A stretch of 56,404 nt of DNA from a virus. The DNA is taken from positions 1 to 56,404 of the IMG/VR virus record IMGVR_UViG_3300043313_001319. The stretch is one strand, 5' to 3'. Numbering within the stretch: position 1 is the stretch's first letter; every line of letters begins with the position of its first letter. Made by a program: the position numbers and the translations under genes. The notes beneath the pieces are model-generated. The model saw only the letters and a program-made list of their open reading frames with translations, made no database searches and was not told where the DNA came from. Positions 1-6,500 of this stretch are shown here, one piece after another.

Positions 1-65
1 CCGGGCACGCGGTCGGCAAGCCAGAGAACCAGCCCGGGGAGACATTGAATCCGACGCAAACAGTC
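1..65. repeat. Terminal direct repeat, left copy
   Basis: The first 65 bases are identical to the last 65 (56340-56404). A perfect repeat of this length exactly at both contig ends is what a circular or circularly permuted molecule leaves after assembly, so the unique length would be about 56,339 bp. A genuine short direct terminal repeat is the alternative and cannot be excluded from sequence alone. Confidence 0.95.
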
Positions 66-211
66 GAAGCACCCGGCCGCGGGTGAGCAGCGCGAGGCGA
101 AAGCCCACGCAGCAGCGAGAACGCGGCCAGCCCGGTAGGGCCTCTGTGGTTCTCCCAAACCCGCTCTACCGGGCACGCGGAACAATCCGCCAGATCTGAT
201 GGGAGTCGGAG
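1..211 (+). other. Noncoding leader region with hairpins
   Basis: I see no convincing gene longer than 14 codons here. The 12-mer CCGGGCACGCGG occurs at 1-12 and again at 169-180. An inverted repeat, GCCCGGTAG at 130-138 and CTACCGGGC at 166-174, can form a 9-bp stem with a 27-nt loop. A GGGAG ribosome-binding-like sequence precedes a TTG at 45, which opens a 13-residue frame ending at 86; it is too short to call. Across the circular junction, a TATACT -10-like hexamer at 56265-56270 points into this region, so it may be the long untranslated leader of the rightward genes at 212-1615. Confidence 0.5.
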
Positions 212-349
212 ATGAATCGATTCGAGAGCAAGTGCGCCAGCTGCGACCAGCGAATCACCACCAGCAACGGCGGTGCGAGTTGGAGGCACGACAAGGCGCC
301 CGCCGAAAAGCACCACGCGCACGCGCACGGTGTCATGACGCAGCTCTGA
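212..349 (+). CDS. Small CxxC zinc-binding-like protein
   Basis: This is a 45-residue frame opening with ATG at 212 behind a GGGAG ribosome-binding sequence at about 201-205. It carries a CASC knuckle at residues 8-11 and a His-rich second half (KHHAHAHG), a Cys2-plus-His pattern that could bind one zinc. I recognise no family. It is the first gene of a rightward group (with 645-932 and 1022-1615), and its leader shares the ACGCGGAACAA hairpin with the gene at 645, which supports it being a real translated unit. It could be a small transcription modulator, but that is inference only. Confidence 0.5.
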   Translation: MNRFESKCASCDQRITTSNGGASWRHDKAPAEKHHAHAHGVMTQL

Positions 350-644
350 TCGGGAGCGGCGATACCGGGACCGGCCGGAGCACCCAGGTTCAAGCCCTGG
401 CGCCGCACGGGAAGCAGCAAGAACGCTGAACAGCTTGGGTGAGCGAGCTAGATCGCCGCCGTGTCCCGTCTCGCGTAACACGGGCGTTGCCAGGGCCGTA
501 CGTAACTGGCCAAGGGAAATCCACCGCCGAGTGAAGAGGGTGGAGTCGCAGGGCCCGCCATGGCCCGGGTCACGGACTAGCGGCATTCGGGAGCGAGCCC
601 CGACGTGACACGCGGAACAACCCGCCATGACGTTGGGAGACGAC
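350..644 (+). other. Noncoding gap with a tRNA-like remnant and a leader hairpin
   Basis: No gene is supported here. At 384-400 there is a T-arm look-alike: a 5-bp stem ccagg/cctgg around the 7-nt loop TTCAAGC. It is flanked by GCGGCG at 356-361 and CGCCGC at 401-406, which would pair like an acceptor stem. Only 22 nt lie between the acceptor-like 5' strand and the T stem, too few for D and anticodon arms, so this is not a tRNA. At 609-627 there is a second copy of the hairpin leader element that precedes the gene at 212. Confidence 0.45.
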
Positions 645-932
645 ATGAGTGAGACCGAAAAGACCTATCCGCCACTGTTCAGCTCGCCGCGCCGCGTGCC
701 GCAAGACGGGACGTGGGGAGGCCAGATCCCGACCGACCAGTTGTGGCTGTACCTGAACACGATCGAGGTCGCCCACTGCCACGGCAGTGCGGTCGAGCCC
801 GACGCGTGGGGGCAGTTGCTCTGGATCTCGGAAAGCCCTGCCCAGGGCTGGGACGTCTGGCTGGGGTGTGACCGGGAGTGCAAGCTCCAGTCGTGCTTCG
901 GAGAGAGCCCCTACGCAGTGCGGATGGTCTGA
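645..932 (+). CDS. Hypothetical protein (95 aa)
   Basis: The start is ATG at 645, chosen because TTGGGAGA lies just upstream; an in-frame ATG at 627 falls inside the leader hairpin. The product is a soluble 95-residue protein with Trp-rich and Cys-rich segments (WGGQ, WLGCDRECK and QSCFGE near residues 70-88). No membrane segment or known motif is visible. It sits between the CxxC peptide at 212 and the DUF2637-like gene at 1022, all three having similar leaders and probably one transcript. The function is unknown. Confidence 0.65.
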   Translation: MSETEKTYPPLFSSPRRVPQDGTWGGQIPTDQLWLYLNTIEVAHCHGSAVEPDAWGQLLWISESPAQGWDVWLGCDRECKLQSCFGESPYAVRMV

Positions 933-1021
933 TCAGGCCGGCCGGGCACCTCATTGTGGGCCCGGCCGGCGCCATGCGGCCAACCACCGCAGTTGAGGTC
1001 ATCGAGTGTTGGGAGACACCA

Positions 1022-1615
1022 ATGACCCGCATTGAAATCGAGCTTCGCAGCTACCGACGTCTGTGGATCTTCGTAACGGCCACGACGGTGATCGGCCTCG
1101 GCCTCACCGTCGTCCTGAACGTGATGCACGCCCCGCCGACTCTCGGCGCGCGGATTGTCGGCGGCACCCCGCCCGTGTTCGTCCTGTTCTGCCTCGAGCT
1201 GATCTCGCGGATCCCCGCGACCAGCCGGCTGCGGTCAGGCTTTCGCGTGGCCGCTTCGATCGTGGTAACCGGACTGAGTTTCGCTGTCTCCTACGAGCAG
1301 CAGCGCGAGTTCGTCGTGGAGTTGGGCTTTGACGGCTGGGTGGCCTACGTCTTCCCGGTCATCATCGACGGCGCCATGGTGGTCTCGACGCTGTCGCTGG
1401 TGGAGGTGGCGGTCAAGGTCCGGCAGCTGCGTACCGAGGCGGCCACCGACGGCCAGCCTGTGGTCGCGCCGGCCGTAGTGACACCGGCGGTCCTCGACGC
1501 GGAGCGGGCCGGCCAGAGGTTCCGGGAGGCCGCCGCCAAGCTGCGGCAGGAGTCGACGGTGGCGGCGCTGAACGGGAAGCCGATCGAAGTCCCCGCACTC
1601 GTCGAGGCCGCGTAG
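1022..1615 (+). CDS. DUF2637-like (SpdB-type) membrane protein
   Basis: This 197-residue protein has about four hydrophobic segments in its first 130 residues (for example WIFVTATTVIGLGL and VFVLFCLELI) and a soluble tail rich in Ala and Glu. The segment with SYEQQREF, then W-AYVFP-IIDG, followed by a last helix, matches my memory of DUF2637, a family common on Streptomyces plasmids and integrative elements and linked to SpdB spread proteins. The start is ATG at 1022 after TTGGGAGACACC; upstream in-frame codons overlap the previous gene. A strong terminator follows. In a phage this family is unusual and may mark plasmid-derived DNA. Its biochemical role is not known. Confidence 0.65.
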   Translation: MTRIEIELRSYRRLWIFVTATTVIGLGLTVVLNVMHAPPTLGARIVGGTPPVFVLFCLELISRIPATSRLRSGFRVAASIVVTGLSFAVSYEQQREFVVELGFDGWVAYVFPVIIDGAMVVSTLSLVEVAVKVRQLRTEAATDGQPVVAPAVVTPAVLDAERAGQRFREAAAKLRQESTVAALNGKPIEVPALVEAA

Positions 1616-1623
1616 CTCACGGA

Positions 1624-1670
1624 AAGGCCCCGCAGGCCCGGTCACCCGGTGCCCTGCGGGGCCTTTTTTG
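1624..1670 (+). terminator. Rho-independent terminator of the rightward block
   Basis: A 12-bp stem, AAGGCCCCGCAG with CTGCGGGGCCTT, encloses an 18-nt loop and runs directly into a run of six T residues. It begins 9 bases after the stop of the DUF2637-like gene at 1615. Confidence 0.92.
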
Positions 1671-1701
1671 TTGCCTATCGTCGAAGTGCTTCGATAGAAC
1701 G

Positions 1702-1741
1702 CAAAAAGCATGCGGCACCTCGAGTGCAATCGAGGTGCCGC
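1702..1741 (-). terminator. Rho-independent terminator of the leftward block
   Basis: Read on the minus strand, a stem GCGGCACCTCG with CGAGGTGCCGC around a small loop is followed by ATGCTTTTTGC. It lies 28 bases beyond the stop of the DUF397 gene at 1770 and faces the terminator at 1624-1670, so the two converging operons are insulated from each other. Confidence 0.88.
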
Positions 1742-1769
1742 TCTCCCGGTGATGGGATTTGCAACAATT

Positions 1770-1964
1770 CTAGTCGAACTCGCCCGCACGCACGCCGGCG
1801 AAGAACGCCTCGACATCGATCGTGCTGAAGCGCAGGACCGGGCCGGCCGGATCCTTCGAATCGCGGACCTCGACCAGGCCGTCGGGCCCGACCCGCAGCT
1901 CCACACAGTTCGCGCTCTCCGACGACTTCGACGACTTGCGCCATGTGCCATTCAGGGCTGCCAT
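1770..1964 (-). CDS. DUF397 domain protein
   Basis: All 64 residues fit the DUF397 pattern: WRKSSKSS near the N terminus, a central NCVEL, then VRDSKDPAGPVLRF and a final AFFAGVRAGEFD. DUF397 proteins are small, abundant in Streptomyces and relatives, often sit beside XRE regulators, and are largely uncharacterised. A -10-like TAGGGT (1971-1976) ends six bases before the ATG and overlaps the stop of the upstream beta-helix gene, so a leaderless internal transcript is possible. A terminator follows at once. The gene is almost certainly of bacterial-chromosome origin. Confidence 0.88.
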   Translation of the reverse strand: MAALNGTWRKSSKSSESANCVELRVGPDGLVEVRDSKDPAGPVLRFSTIDVEAFFAGVRAGEFD

Positions 1965-1973
1965 GGGCCGACC

Positions 1974-3095
1974 CTATGCCGCGGCCAGGGCGGCGCCGGT
2001 GGCGTCGCGCACGTTGCCTGACCACTCCGTGACGTGGTTACCTGTGCAGCCGTTGCTCGAGCCGTATTCGAAGGTTCCGAACCGGTTACCGGTGATGCGC
2101 ACCCGGTCCACCGGGCCCTGGCGCGCGCAGTACAGGGTGTAGGTGCCGCCGGCGAACAGATTGCCCGCGATCGTCACCCGTGCATTCTGAGCGCCGCCCT
2201 CGTCCCACATGATGATTGCCGAGGTCGCGCCGTTGGCCGGCCCCACGTTGATCGTGTTGTGCTGGAACACGATGTCGCTGGCGCCCTCGTTGAACTGGGC
2301 GCCGTCGGTGTGCGCACTGCCCTGGCCGCCGTTCATGTCGTGAATCCAGGAGTCGACCACCGACACCCGGCCGGCCACGTTCAGCCCGTTCTCGCACCGC
2401 GTGATCTCGACCCGCAGCAGCGACAGGTCGGACGACCCGAACGCGTTGCCGTTGAACCCGCCGCAGCTGATTGTCGAGTCGATGACGGACAGGCCGGTCG
2501 AGAAGTTACGTACGCCCCAGAAGCAGCCGGCCACGTTGAACACGACGTTGCGGAATGTCACGCCAGCGGCGCGCACCTCGACGCAGCCGTTGATGGTCGT
2601 ATTGGCCACCACCTGGCCGGCCACCGCGAACGTCCGGTTACCGCTCAGCACTGTCCCGCTGGCCGCCGAGCTCGCCCCGGTCGACATCGCGTCCGGGAAC
2701 CCGCAGCGACCCGGCGCTGCCTGGCAGTTCGTGCTCGGCGAGGATGGCGAAGTCGAAGCGCTCGGTGCCGGGGTGGATGGCGAGGATGTAGGGCTGGCCG
2801 ATGGGGACACAGTCGGCGTCGAGCTGGGTGATCCTGAGGCACTTGGCGACGATGTTGGCGAGGTCGATGGCGCACTCCCTGGGTCGCAGTCGAGGATGAA
2901 GCCGCCGTTGGACTTGGCGGTCTGGGTACAGGTCAGGCCCTGCGCCGCGGCGGCCGCCCGCTGGGCTGCGCTGGCCGAAGACGGCGAACTGATCACGATG
3001 GCGCCGGCCACGGCGAGCAACAGAATGAAGCCGACCAGGGCGGCCGCGAGCTTCCAGCGGTGCATCGTCGGCGGTTCAGGCAATCGGTAGGTCAT
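1974..3095 (-). CDS. Membrane-anchored right-handed beta-helix protein
   Basis: The protein is 373 residues. Residues 13-34 form one strong hydrophobic segment preceded by basic residues (signal anchor). Residues about 75-125 are a Ser/Thr/Pro linker of cell-surface type. The remainder has repeated short beta-rungs with Asn and Gly turns (TINGCVEV, GVTFRNVVF, NGLNVAGRVSVVDSWIHD, TIAGNLFAGGTY), as in pectate-lyase-like parallel beta-helices. Such folds often bind or cleave polysaccharide, but I see no catalytic signature. It probably faces outward from the host membrane. Its ATG lies seven bases after a TACCGT -10 of the promoter at 3102-3130, so the transcript is probably leaderless. With two DUF397 neighbours it looks like a moron rather than a virion gene. 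Confidence 0.75.
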   Translation of the reverse strand: MTYRLPEPPTMHRWKLAAALVGFILLLAVAGAIVISSPSSASAAQRAAAAAQGLTCTQTAKSNGGFILDCDPGSAPSTSPTSSPSASGSPSSTPTVSPSASPTSSPSTPAPSASTSPSSPSTNCQAAPGRCGFPDAMSTGASSAASGTVLSGNRTFAVAGQVVANTTINGCVEVRAAGVTFRNVVFNVAGCFWGVRNFSTGLSVIDSTISCGGFNGNAFGSSDLSLLRVEITRCENGLNVAGRVSVVDSWIHDMNGGQGSAHTDGAQFNEGASDIVFQHNTINVGPANGATSAIIMWDEGGAQNARVTIAGNLFAGGTYTLYCARQGPVDRVRITGNRFGTFEYGSSNGCTGNHVTEWSGNVRDATGAALAAA

Positions 3096-3101
3096 GGATC
3101 G

Positions 3102-3130
3102 ACGGTACCGAAACCTAGTGACTTGTCAAA
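3102..3130 (-). promoter_or_regulatory. Leaderless promoter with CTAGTGAC operator element
   Basis: On the minus strand: TTGACA (3124-3129), a 16-base spacer containing AGTCACTAGG, and TACCGT (3102-3107). The ATG of the beta-helix gene follows at 3095. The TGACNNGTCA core overlaps the -35 and also the stop codon of the DUF397-like gene upstream. Confidence 0.75.
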
Positions 3131-3287
3131 CGGTGTCGAAGTCGCCGGCCTTGACCGCGGTCACGAGCGCGTCCCACTCGTCGCGTGACACCAGCACGGA
3201 GCCGGCCTGCGATCGAAACACAATGAACCGGCTATCCCGCAGCGCCTGGACCCCGACGCAGGCGCTGGTGTCGCACCGGCCACGCAC
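3126..3287 (-). CDS. Second DUF397-like protein (short)
   Basis: This 53-residue frame starts at GTG 3287. It has the DUF397 order: a Cys-containing first strand (RCDTSACVGVQ), an RDSRF motif in place of RDSKD, and a terminal SRDEWDALVTAVKAGDFD that matches the usual DEWxAFxxGVRxGEFD ending. It lacks the N-terminal WRKSS region, so it is shorter than typical. No start codon other than GTG lies between the upstream in-frame stop and the domain; an AAGGGG sits about 15 bases before it. It follows the holin and precedes the beta-helix gene, giving a DUF397/beta-helix/DUF397 sandwich. Confidence 0.65.
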   Translation of the reverse strand: MRGRCDTSACVGVQALRDSRFIVFRSQAGSVLVSRDEWDALVTAVKAGDFDTV

Positions 3288-3307
3288 CCAGGCTGGCGGA
3301 ATCCCCT

Positions 3308-3556
3308 TCAGGCGTCATCGTCGCGGACGCCCTCGGCGTGCGTGAGCGCTGGCCCGTCGCCGGTCGCCTGGTTGATGGTCAGCGACGCCAGCAGCGAGAA
3401 CGCCGCGGCCACGCCGGCCGTGACCAGCACGCCCCGCCACGGCACCTCGGCCAGATTGGTCACGCCTGCGGTCAATGCGCCCGTCGCCCCGGCCGCGGCC
3501 GCGCGGACCATGCGCTCAGCGGTGGCCTTCCAGAACGCCTTCGTCCAGATACTCAT
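3308..3556 (-). CDS. r1t-type holin
   Basis: The 82-residue protein begins MSIWTKAFWKATAERMVR, a characteristic opening of actinophage r1t-family holins. It has two hydrophobic segments (about residues 19-36 and 43-60) and a charged C terminus ending in DDDA. Holins form membrane lesions that let the endolysin reach the cell wall. It overlaps the gene upstream (stop of 3553) by four bases, and the endolysin is two genes upstream, a standard lysis cassette order. Confidence 0.85.
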   Translation of the reverse strand: MSIWTKAFWKATAERMVRAAAAGATGALTAGVTNLAEVPWRGVLVTAGVAAAFSLLASLTINQATGDGPALTHAEGVRDDDA

Positions 3557-3939
3557 GCCGCTATCGTCGTCCCTCCGTGTGTCCCGTCGAAGCCGCCCTG
3601 CCCACCGGGCGGCGGAGCGGCCAGCACCACGGCGGCGTGGCTGGCCACGTGGGCGGCCAGGTTGGACTCGATGCGGTTCATGCTGTCACGCATCGAGCCG
3701 CCGTGGTTGGGCCTGAACTCGGCCTCGACTGCGGCCATGCGCACCATCATGCCCGGGCGCTCGGGCACACCGGGACGGCCAGGAATGCCGCCCCAGTCTT
3801 CCGCGAACAGTCGGAACTGCTCCATCGTGGCGCGCAGCGGCTTGACCACCTTGGTCCAGGCCAGCCCGGCCGTGGTGATGACACCGCCGAGCGCTCCGGC
3901 GCCCGCGGCCACGATGGACGCGTCAATAGTGAATTCCAC
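3553..3939 (-). CDS. Membrane-anchored lysis-cassette protein (DUF2746-like)
   Basis: The protein is 128 residues with one hydrophobic segment (about residues 8-27), then a helical stretch, a segment containing EDWGGIPGRPGVPERPG, a region MAAVEAEFRPNHGGSMRD, and helix-forming C-terminal residues. The GRPGVPERPG and RPNHGGSLRD-type motifs recur in single-TM proteins encoded between endolysin and holin in actinophages, often labelled DUF2746. The likely topology is N-out with a cytoplasmic coiled coil. A second holin, antiholin or spanin-like role is possible, but the sequence does not decide. Confidence 0.65.
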   Translation of the reverse strand: MEFTIDASIVAAGAGALGGVITTAGLAWTKVVKPLRATMEQFRLFAEDWGGIPGRPGVPERPGMMVRMAAVEAEFRPNHGGSMRDSMNRIESNLAAHVASHAAVVLAAPPPGGQGGFDGTHGGTTIAA

Positions 3940-3945
3940 GATGAG

Positions 3946-4758
3946 CTAGTGCCCGAGCGTGCCGGGCACCGAACCGATCGTCGTCTTGTCGAGCTCGGCC
4001 CGGATCTCGGCCACGGTCGCCCCGCCCCCGGTCCCGCCGCCGCCACCAGTAGCGACCGGACCGAACGCACCGGGGCCCCAGCCGTCGCGGGTCGCGCCAC
4101 CGTTGGTCAGACCGAACAGGCCCTCGCCGGCGAGCGTTCGGATGTTGATGACGTCGGTGTCGGTGACGGGCCGCGACGTCATCCCGTCGCACAGGTAGAG
4201 CTGGCCGGTGTGGTTGTCGCGTGCGATCACGTACTGCTGCATGTCGCTCCCCGATGGCGAGTTGTTGATCTGCTGCGCTCTGGCCAGAATGGCCGGGCGC
4301 TGATCAATGATGGGCTGGCCCGGACAGTCCGGGTGATTGCCCCAGGCCACGCCGCCCATGGCGTGGAAGCCCAGCCCGCGGCCGGACGGTGAGTTGGCCA
4401 GCGCGTAGGGCCAGCCGTAATCGCGGACGCCACGGGCGTACAGCTGGGCGACGACCTCGACCTGGGCGGCCGAGAGCGGGTTGCCCGAGTAGTCCTCATT
4501 CTCGACCGAGATCCAGTACCCGTTGCCGGAGCCCTGCGTCCAGGCCGTGATCGACGTGTCAACGAGTTGCTGGCACGCGCCGGCCTTCGACGTGCCGAAG
4601 TGAAACGACACCATCGACGCGGGATTCTTCGCCCAGGAGACCGAGCCGGCCAGCGAACCCTGCATGATGTGCAGCACCAGGCCGCGCTGCTCGCGCATCG
4701 AGCCGGACTGGTTCGGGGTAGGCCCGACCCAGGTGGCCAGATCAGTCCAGCGCGCCAT
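3946..4758 (-). CDS. Endolysin, N-acetylmuramoyl-L-alanine amidase
   Basis: The enzyme is 270 residues. The amidase_2/PGRP-type fold occupies about residues 20-170: the first zinc histidine is H30 in VLHIMQG, FHFG follows near residue 53, and the closing HPDCPGQ motif supplies the last zinc ligand. It should cut the bond between muramic acid and the stem-peptide L-alanine. The C-terminal region has a segment that may bind cell wall (residues about 175-215), then a Gly-rich stretch and a short charged tail. No signal peptide is visible, so release depends on the holin downstream. The ATG overlaps the end of the small upstream gene by 17 bases. Confidence 0.88.
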   Translation of the reverse strand: MARWTDLATWVGPTPNQSGSMREQRGLVLHIMQGSLAGSVSWAKNPASMVSFHFGTSKAGACQQLVDTSITAWTQGSGNGYWISVENEDYSGNPLSAAQVEVVAQLYARGVRDYGWPYALANSPSGRGLGFHAMGGVAWGNHPDCPGQPIIDQRPAILARAQQINNSPSGSDMQQYVIARDNHTGQLYLCDGMTSRPVTDTDVINIRTLAGEGLFGLTNGGATRDGWGPGAFGPVATGGGGGTGGGATVAEIRAELDKTTIGSVPGTLGH

Positions 4759-4999
4759 CGCCGAACCCCCATTCGGCGGCCTTCTCGTCCCAGTCGACGC
4801 CTGGATCGCAACGGGTCACCAGGGCGGTCACAGTCTCGCCGGGCGCCCCGTCCGGATAGACCTGGGCACAGATGACGCCGTCGGCGTGCAACATCTTGAA
4901 GGCGTAGAAGTCCGGGCCCTCGTCGGTGGCGTCATCGACCATGACATCGATGACGCGATCACCGTCTGCTGCGTAGCCGATCACATGAAAGATCGCCAT
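4742..4999 (-). CDS. Hypothetical acidic protein leading the lysis operon (85 aa)
   Basis: I chose ATG 4999 because a TACGCT -10 ends seven bases upstream; reading-frame extension to 5116 would run through the promoter and operator. The product is acidic (VDDATDEGPD, WDEKAAEWGFGDG) with alternating beta-type segments and no membrane span. It overlaps the endolysin start by 17 bases and so is probably translationally coupled to lysis. I do not recognise the family. Confidence 0.6.
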   Translation of the reverse strand: MAIFHVIGYAADGDRVIDVMVDDATDEGPDFYAFKMLHADGVICAQVYPDGAPGETVTALVTRCDPGVDWDEKAAEWGFGDGALD

Positions 5000-5006
5000 G
5001 GGCCGG

Positions 5007-5036
5007 AGCGTAGCAACCGCTTGACGCGTCACGCAA
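5007..5036 (-). promoter_or_regulatory. Leaderless promoter of the lysis operon with TGACGCGTCA
   Basis: On the minus strand TTGCGT (5031-5036), an 18-base spacer and TACGCT (5007-5012) are followed after seven bases by the ATG at 4999. The spacer contains the perfect palindrome TGACGCGTCA (5022-5031), a variant of the phage-wide operator core. The element lies inside the 3' end of the glycosyltransferase gene. Confidence 0.6.
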
Positions 5037-6156
5037 TCGTCACGCGCTTCGATGCCGCCCCGGCACGCCCTCGCTGCAGGTCCAGGGCGTGCGCCCACGC
5101 TTCCATCCAACGCCACGCCGACGCCTCGTAGGTCAGGCCGTGCTCGACCACCGCCGCGCGGCCCACGAGAGACTGCGCCCGACGAAGCCCTCGGTCGCGA
5201 ACCAGTCGGCCGACCTCGCGGTACCAGTCGCCGGGCCCCTTGGCCATGCGACCGACCCCGGTCAGGCGCCAGAGCTTCTCATACTCGGCCCGCGGCGAGG
5301 CGACCCACGGCACGCCCAGAGCCATGTACTCGAGCGGCTTCAGCCAGCTCTTCGCGGCGTTGAAGGCAGTGTCTGCCAGCGGGGCGATGCCGACCCCCAT
5401 CGTGGCCACGGCGGCCGGCCAGTCGTCGAAGCCCACGTCGCCGGTGGTCTCGACATCGCCTTCGCCCGGCGCCAGGCCCAACGCTCGACGTAGGCCCTGG
5501 TCGTCGCGGTGCTGGCGGTAGTCGGGGCCGGCGCCCCAGTACGGCACACCTTCGCGGACCAGGCGCGCCACGGCCGGGCCCACCACGTTCAGGTCGGTCG
5601 GATGGGAGTGGACGGAGCCACCCCAGCCGATGGTGGCCTCGTCGCGGTGCGGCACGTCGAGGTACCGGGCCGGCACGCGGTTCTCCAGCACGACGCCGCG
5701 CCCGTGCGGGGCGTACGCCTTCAGTAGCGGCGGGGTCGAGACGGTGACCAGGGTGGCGTCGAGGCAGGCCTGTAGCGCGTTCTTGGCGGAGTGCAGCGGC
5801 GAGCCGCTGTCCTGATGCATGCCCCAGAAGGCGGGGTTGTTGGGGTCGATGCGTCGCAGGTCGTCGTCCATGTCGACGACGACGGCCACCCCGCGGCGGC
5901 GCATCTCCGGAATGCCCTGGCCCATGGTGGTCATGGCGACCCGCTGCAGCACGATGACGTCGGCGTCAGGCGGGAAAGTCAGCGAGGCTGGCAGCAGCCG
6001 GCCGGTCCGCGTGTCCACGCTCCCGCCGATGCCCTCGCGGTCGGCGGGCATCACGACCCGAACGTCATGCCCCTGCTCGCGCGCAGCTCGGCCAGGGAAG
6101 GCCAGACGATAGAACCCACATCCATAGGGGTCGGCGGGGTAGACGTAGACGATCAC
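5029..6156 (-). CDS. GT-B (GT4-like) glycosyltransferase
   Basis: The protein is 375 residues. The first half has Rossmann-like strands (MIVYVYP, DVRVVMPAD, ADVIVLQR, VAVVVDMDDD). The second half has a donor-site signature, with SWLKPLEYMALGVPWVASP near residues 280-300, including the conserved Glu and the Gly-Pro turn that position the nucleotide sugar. GxGIAPL precedes it, as in other GT4 enzymes. It would transfer a sugar from a nucleotide donor; the acceptor is unknown. It is the last large gene of the sugar cassette and its start overlaps the preceding stop by four bases (ATGA). No membrane helix is visible, so it acts in the cytoplasm. Confidence 0.82.
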   Translation of the reverse strand: MIVYVYPADPYGCGFYRLAFPGRAAREQGHDVRVVMPADREGIGGSVDTRTGRLLPASLTFPPDADVIVLQRVAMTTMGQGIPEMRRRGVAVVVDMDDDLRRIDPNNPAFWGMHQDSGSPLHSAKNALQACLDATLVTVSTPPLLKAYAPHGRGVVLENRVPARYLDVPHRDEATIGWGGSVHSHPTDLNVVGPAVARLVREGVPYWGAGPDYRQHRDDQGLRRALGLAPGEGDVETTGDVGFDDWPAAVATMGVGIAPLADTAFNAAKSWLKPLEYMALGVPWVASPRAEYEKLWRLTGVGRMAKGPGDWYREVGRLVRDRGLRRAQSLVGRAAVVEHGLTYEASAWRWMEAWAHALDLQRGRAGAASKRVTIA

Positions 6157-6500
6157 TTCGCTGGCGAGCTCGCGCGGCGCGCCATCGTCTCGGCCGTGAT
6201 CTTGTGATTATGCATGTGGATACTGCGGGCGGCATGCATGCCGCCCGCAGGCCAGTCACTGAAGCCACACACCTCGCAAGGTGCTAACTGGATCACTGCA
6301 TCGCCGGGCTGCGGCCAGTCGACGACGATCGACTGAGGAATAACCTGAAGGCCGTCGATCAGCACCTCATGGAACGCCGTCGGCGCCCCCACGGCGGCGA
6401 TGATCTCCCCGAACGCCTGGGCCGCCCTGACGACGTGAGCCGCCTCGGCCGGCGTGTAGCAGTTGCCCGGAGCCTGGATGCGCCAGACCTGCGTGCTCAT
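6153..6500 (-). CDS. Hypothetical protein in the sugar cassette (115 aa)
   Basis: ATG 6500 overlaps the stop of the glycosyltransferase at 6497 (ATGA). The protein has an N-terminal helical segment, a beta-rich centre, a CEVCGF cysteine pair near residue 75 and a His-rich tail (SIHMHNHK). A metal site is plausible. I recognise no family. Tight coupling to a glycosyltransferase on each side suggests an accessory role in the same pathway. Confidence 0.6.
   Translation of the reverse strand: MSTQVWRIQAPGNCYTPAEAAHVVRAAQAFGEIIAAVGAPTAFHEVLIDGLQVIPQSIVVDWPQPGDAVIQLAPCEVCGFSDWPAGGMHAARSIHMHNHKITAETMARRASSPAK

Noticed and set aside
1-65. Long terminal repeat of a mobile element
   Set aside because: The repeat lies exactly at contig ends and has no inverted repeats or transposase nearby; assembly circularity is simpler.
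45-86. TTG-started 13-residue peptide after GGGAG
   Set aside because: Too short and with a weak start; kept only as a note in the leader.
356-406. tRNA gene
   Set aside because: There is only 22 nt between acceptor-like and T-arm sequences; no D or anticodon arm can be drawn.
1235-1951. Long open frame (238 aa) on the minus strand
   Set aside because: It runs through two terminators and opposite the DUF2637-like gene; composition is Arg/Pro-rich as in shadow frames of high-GC DNA.
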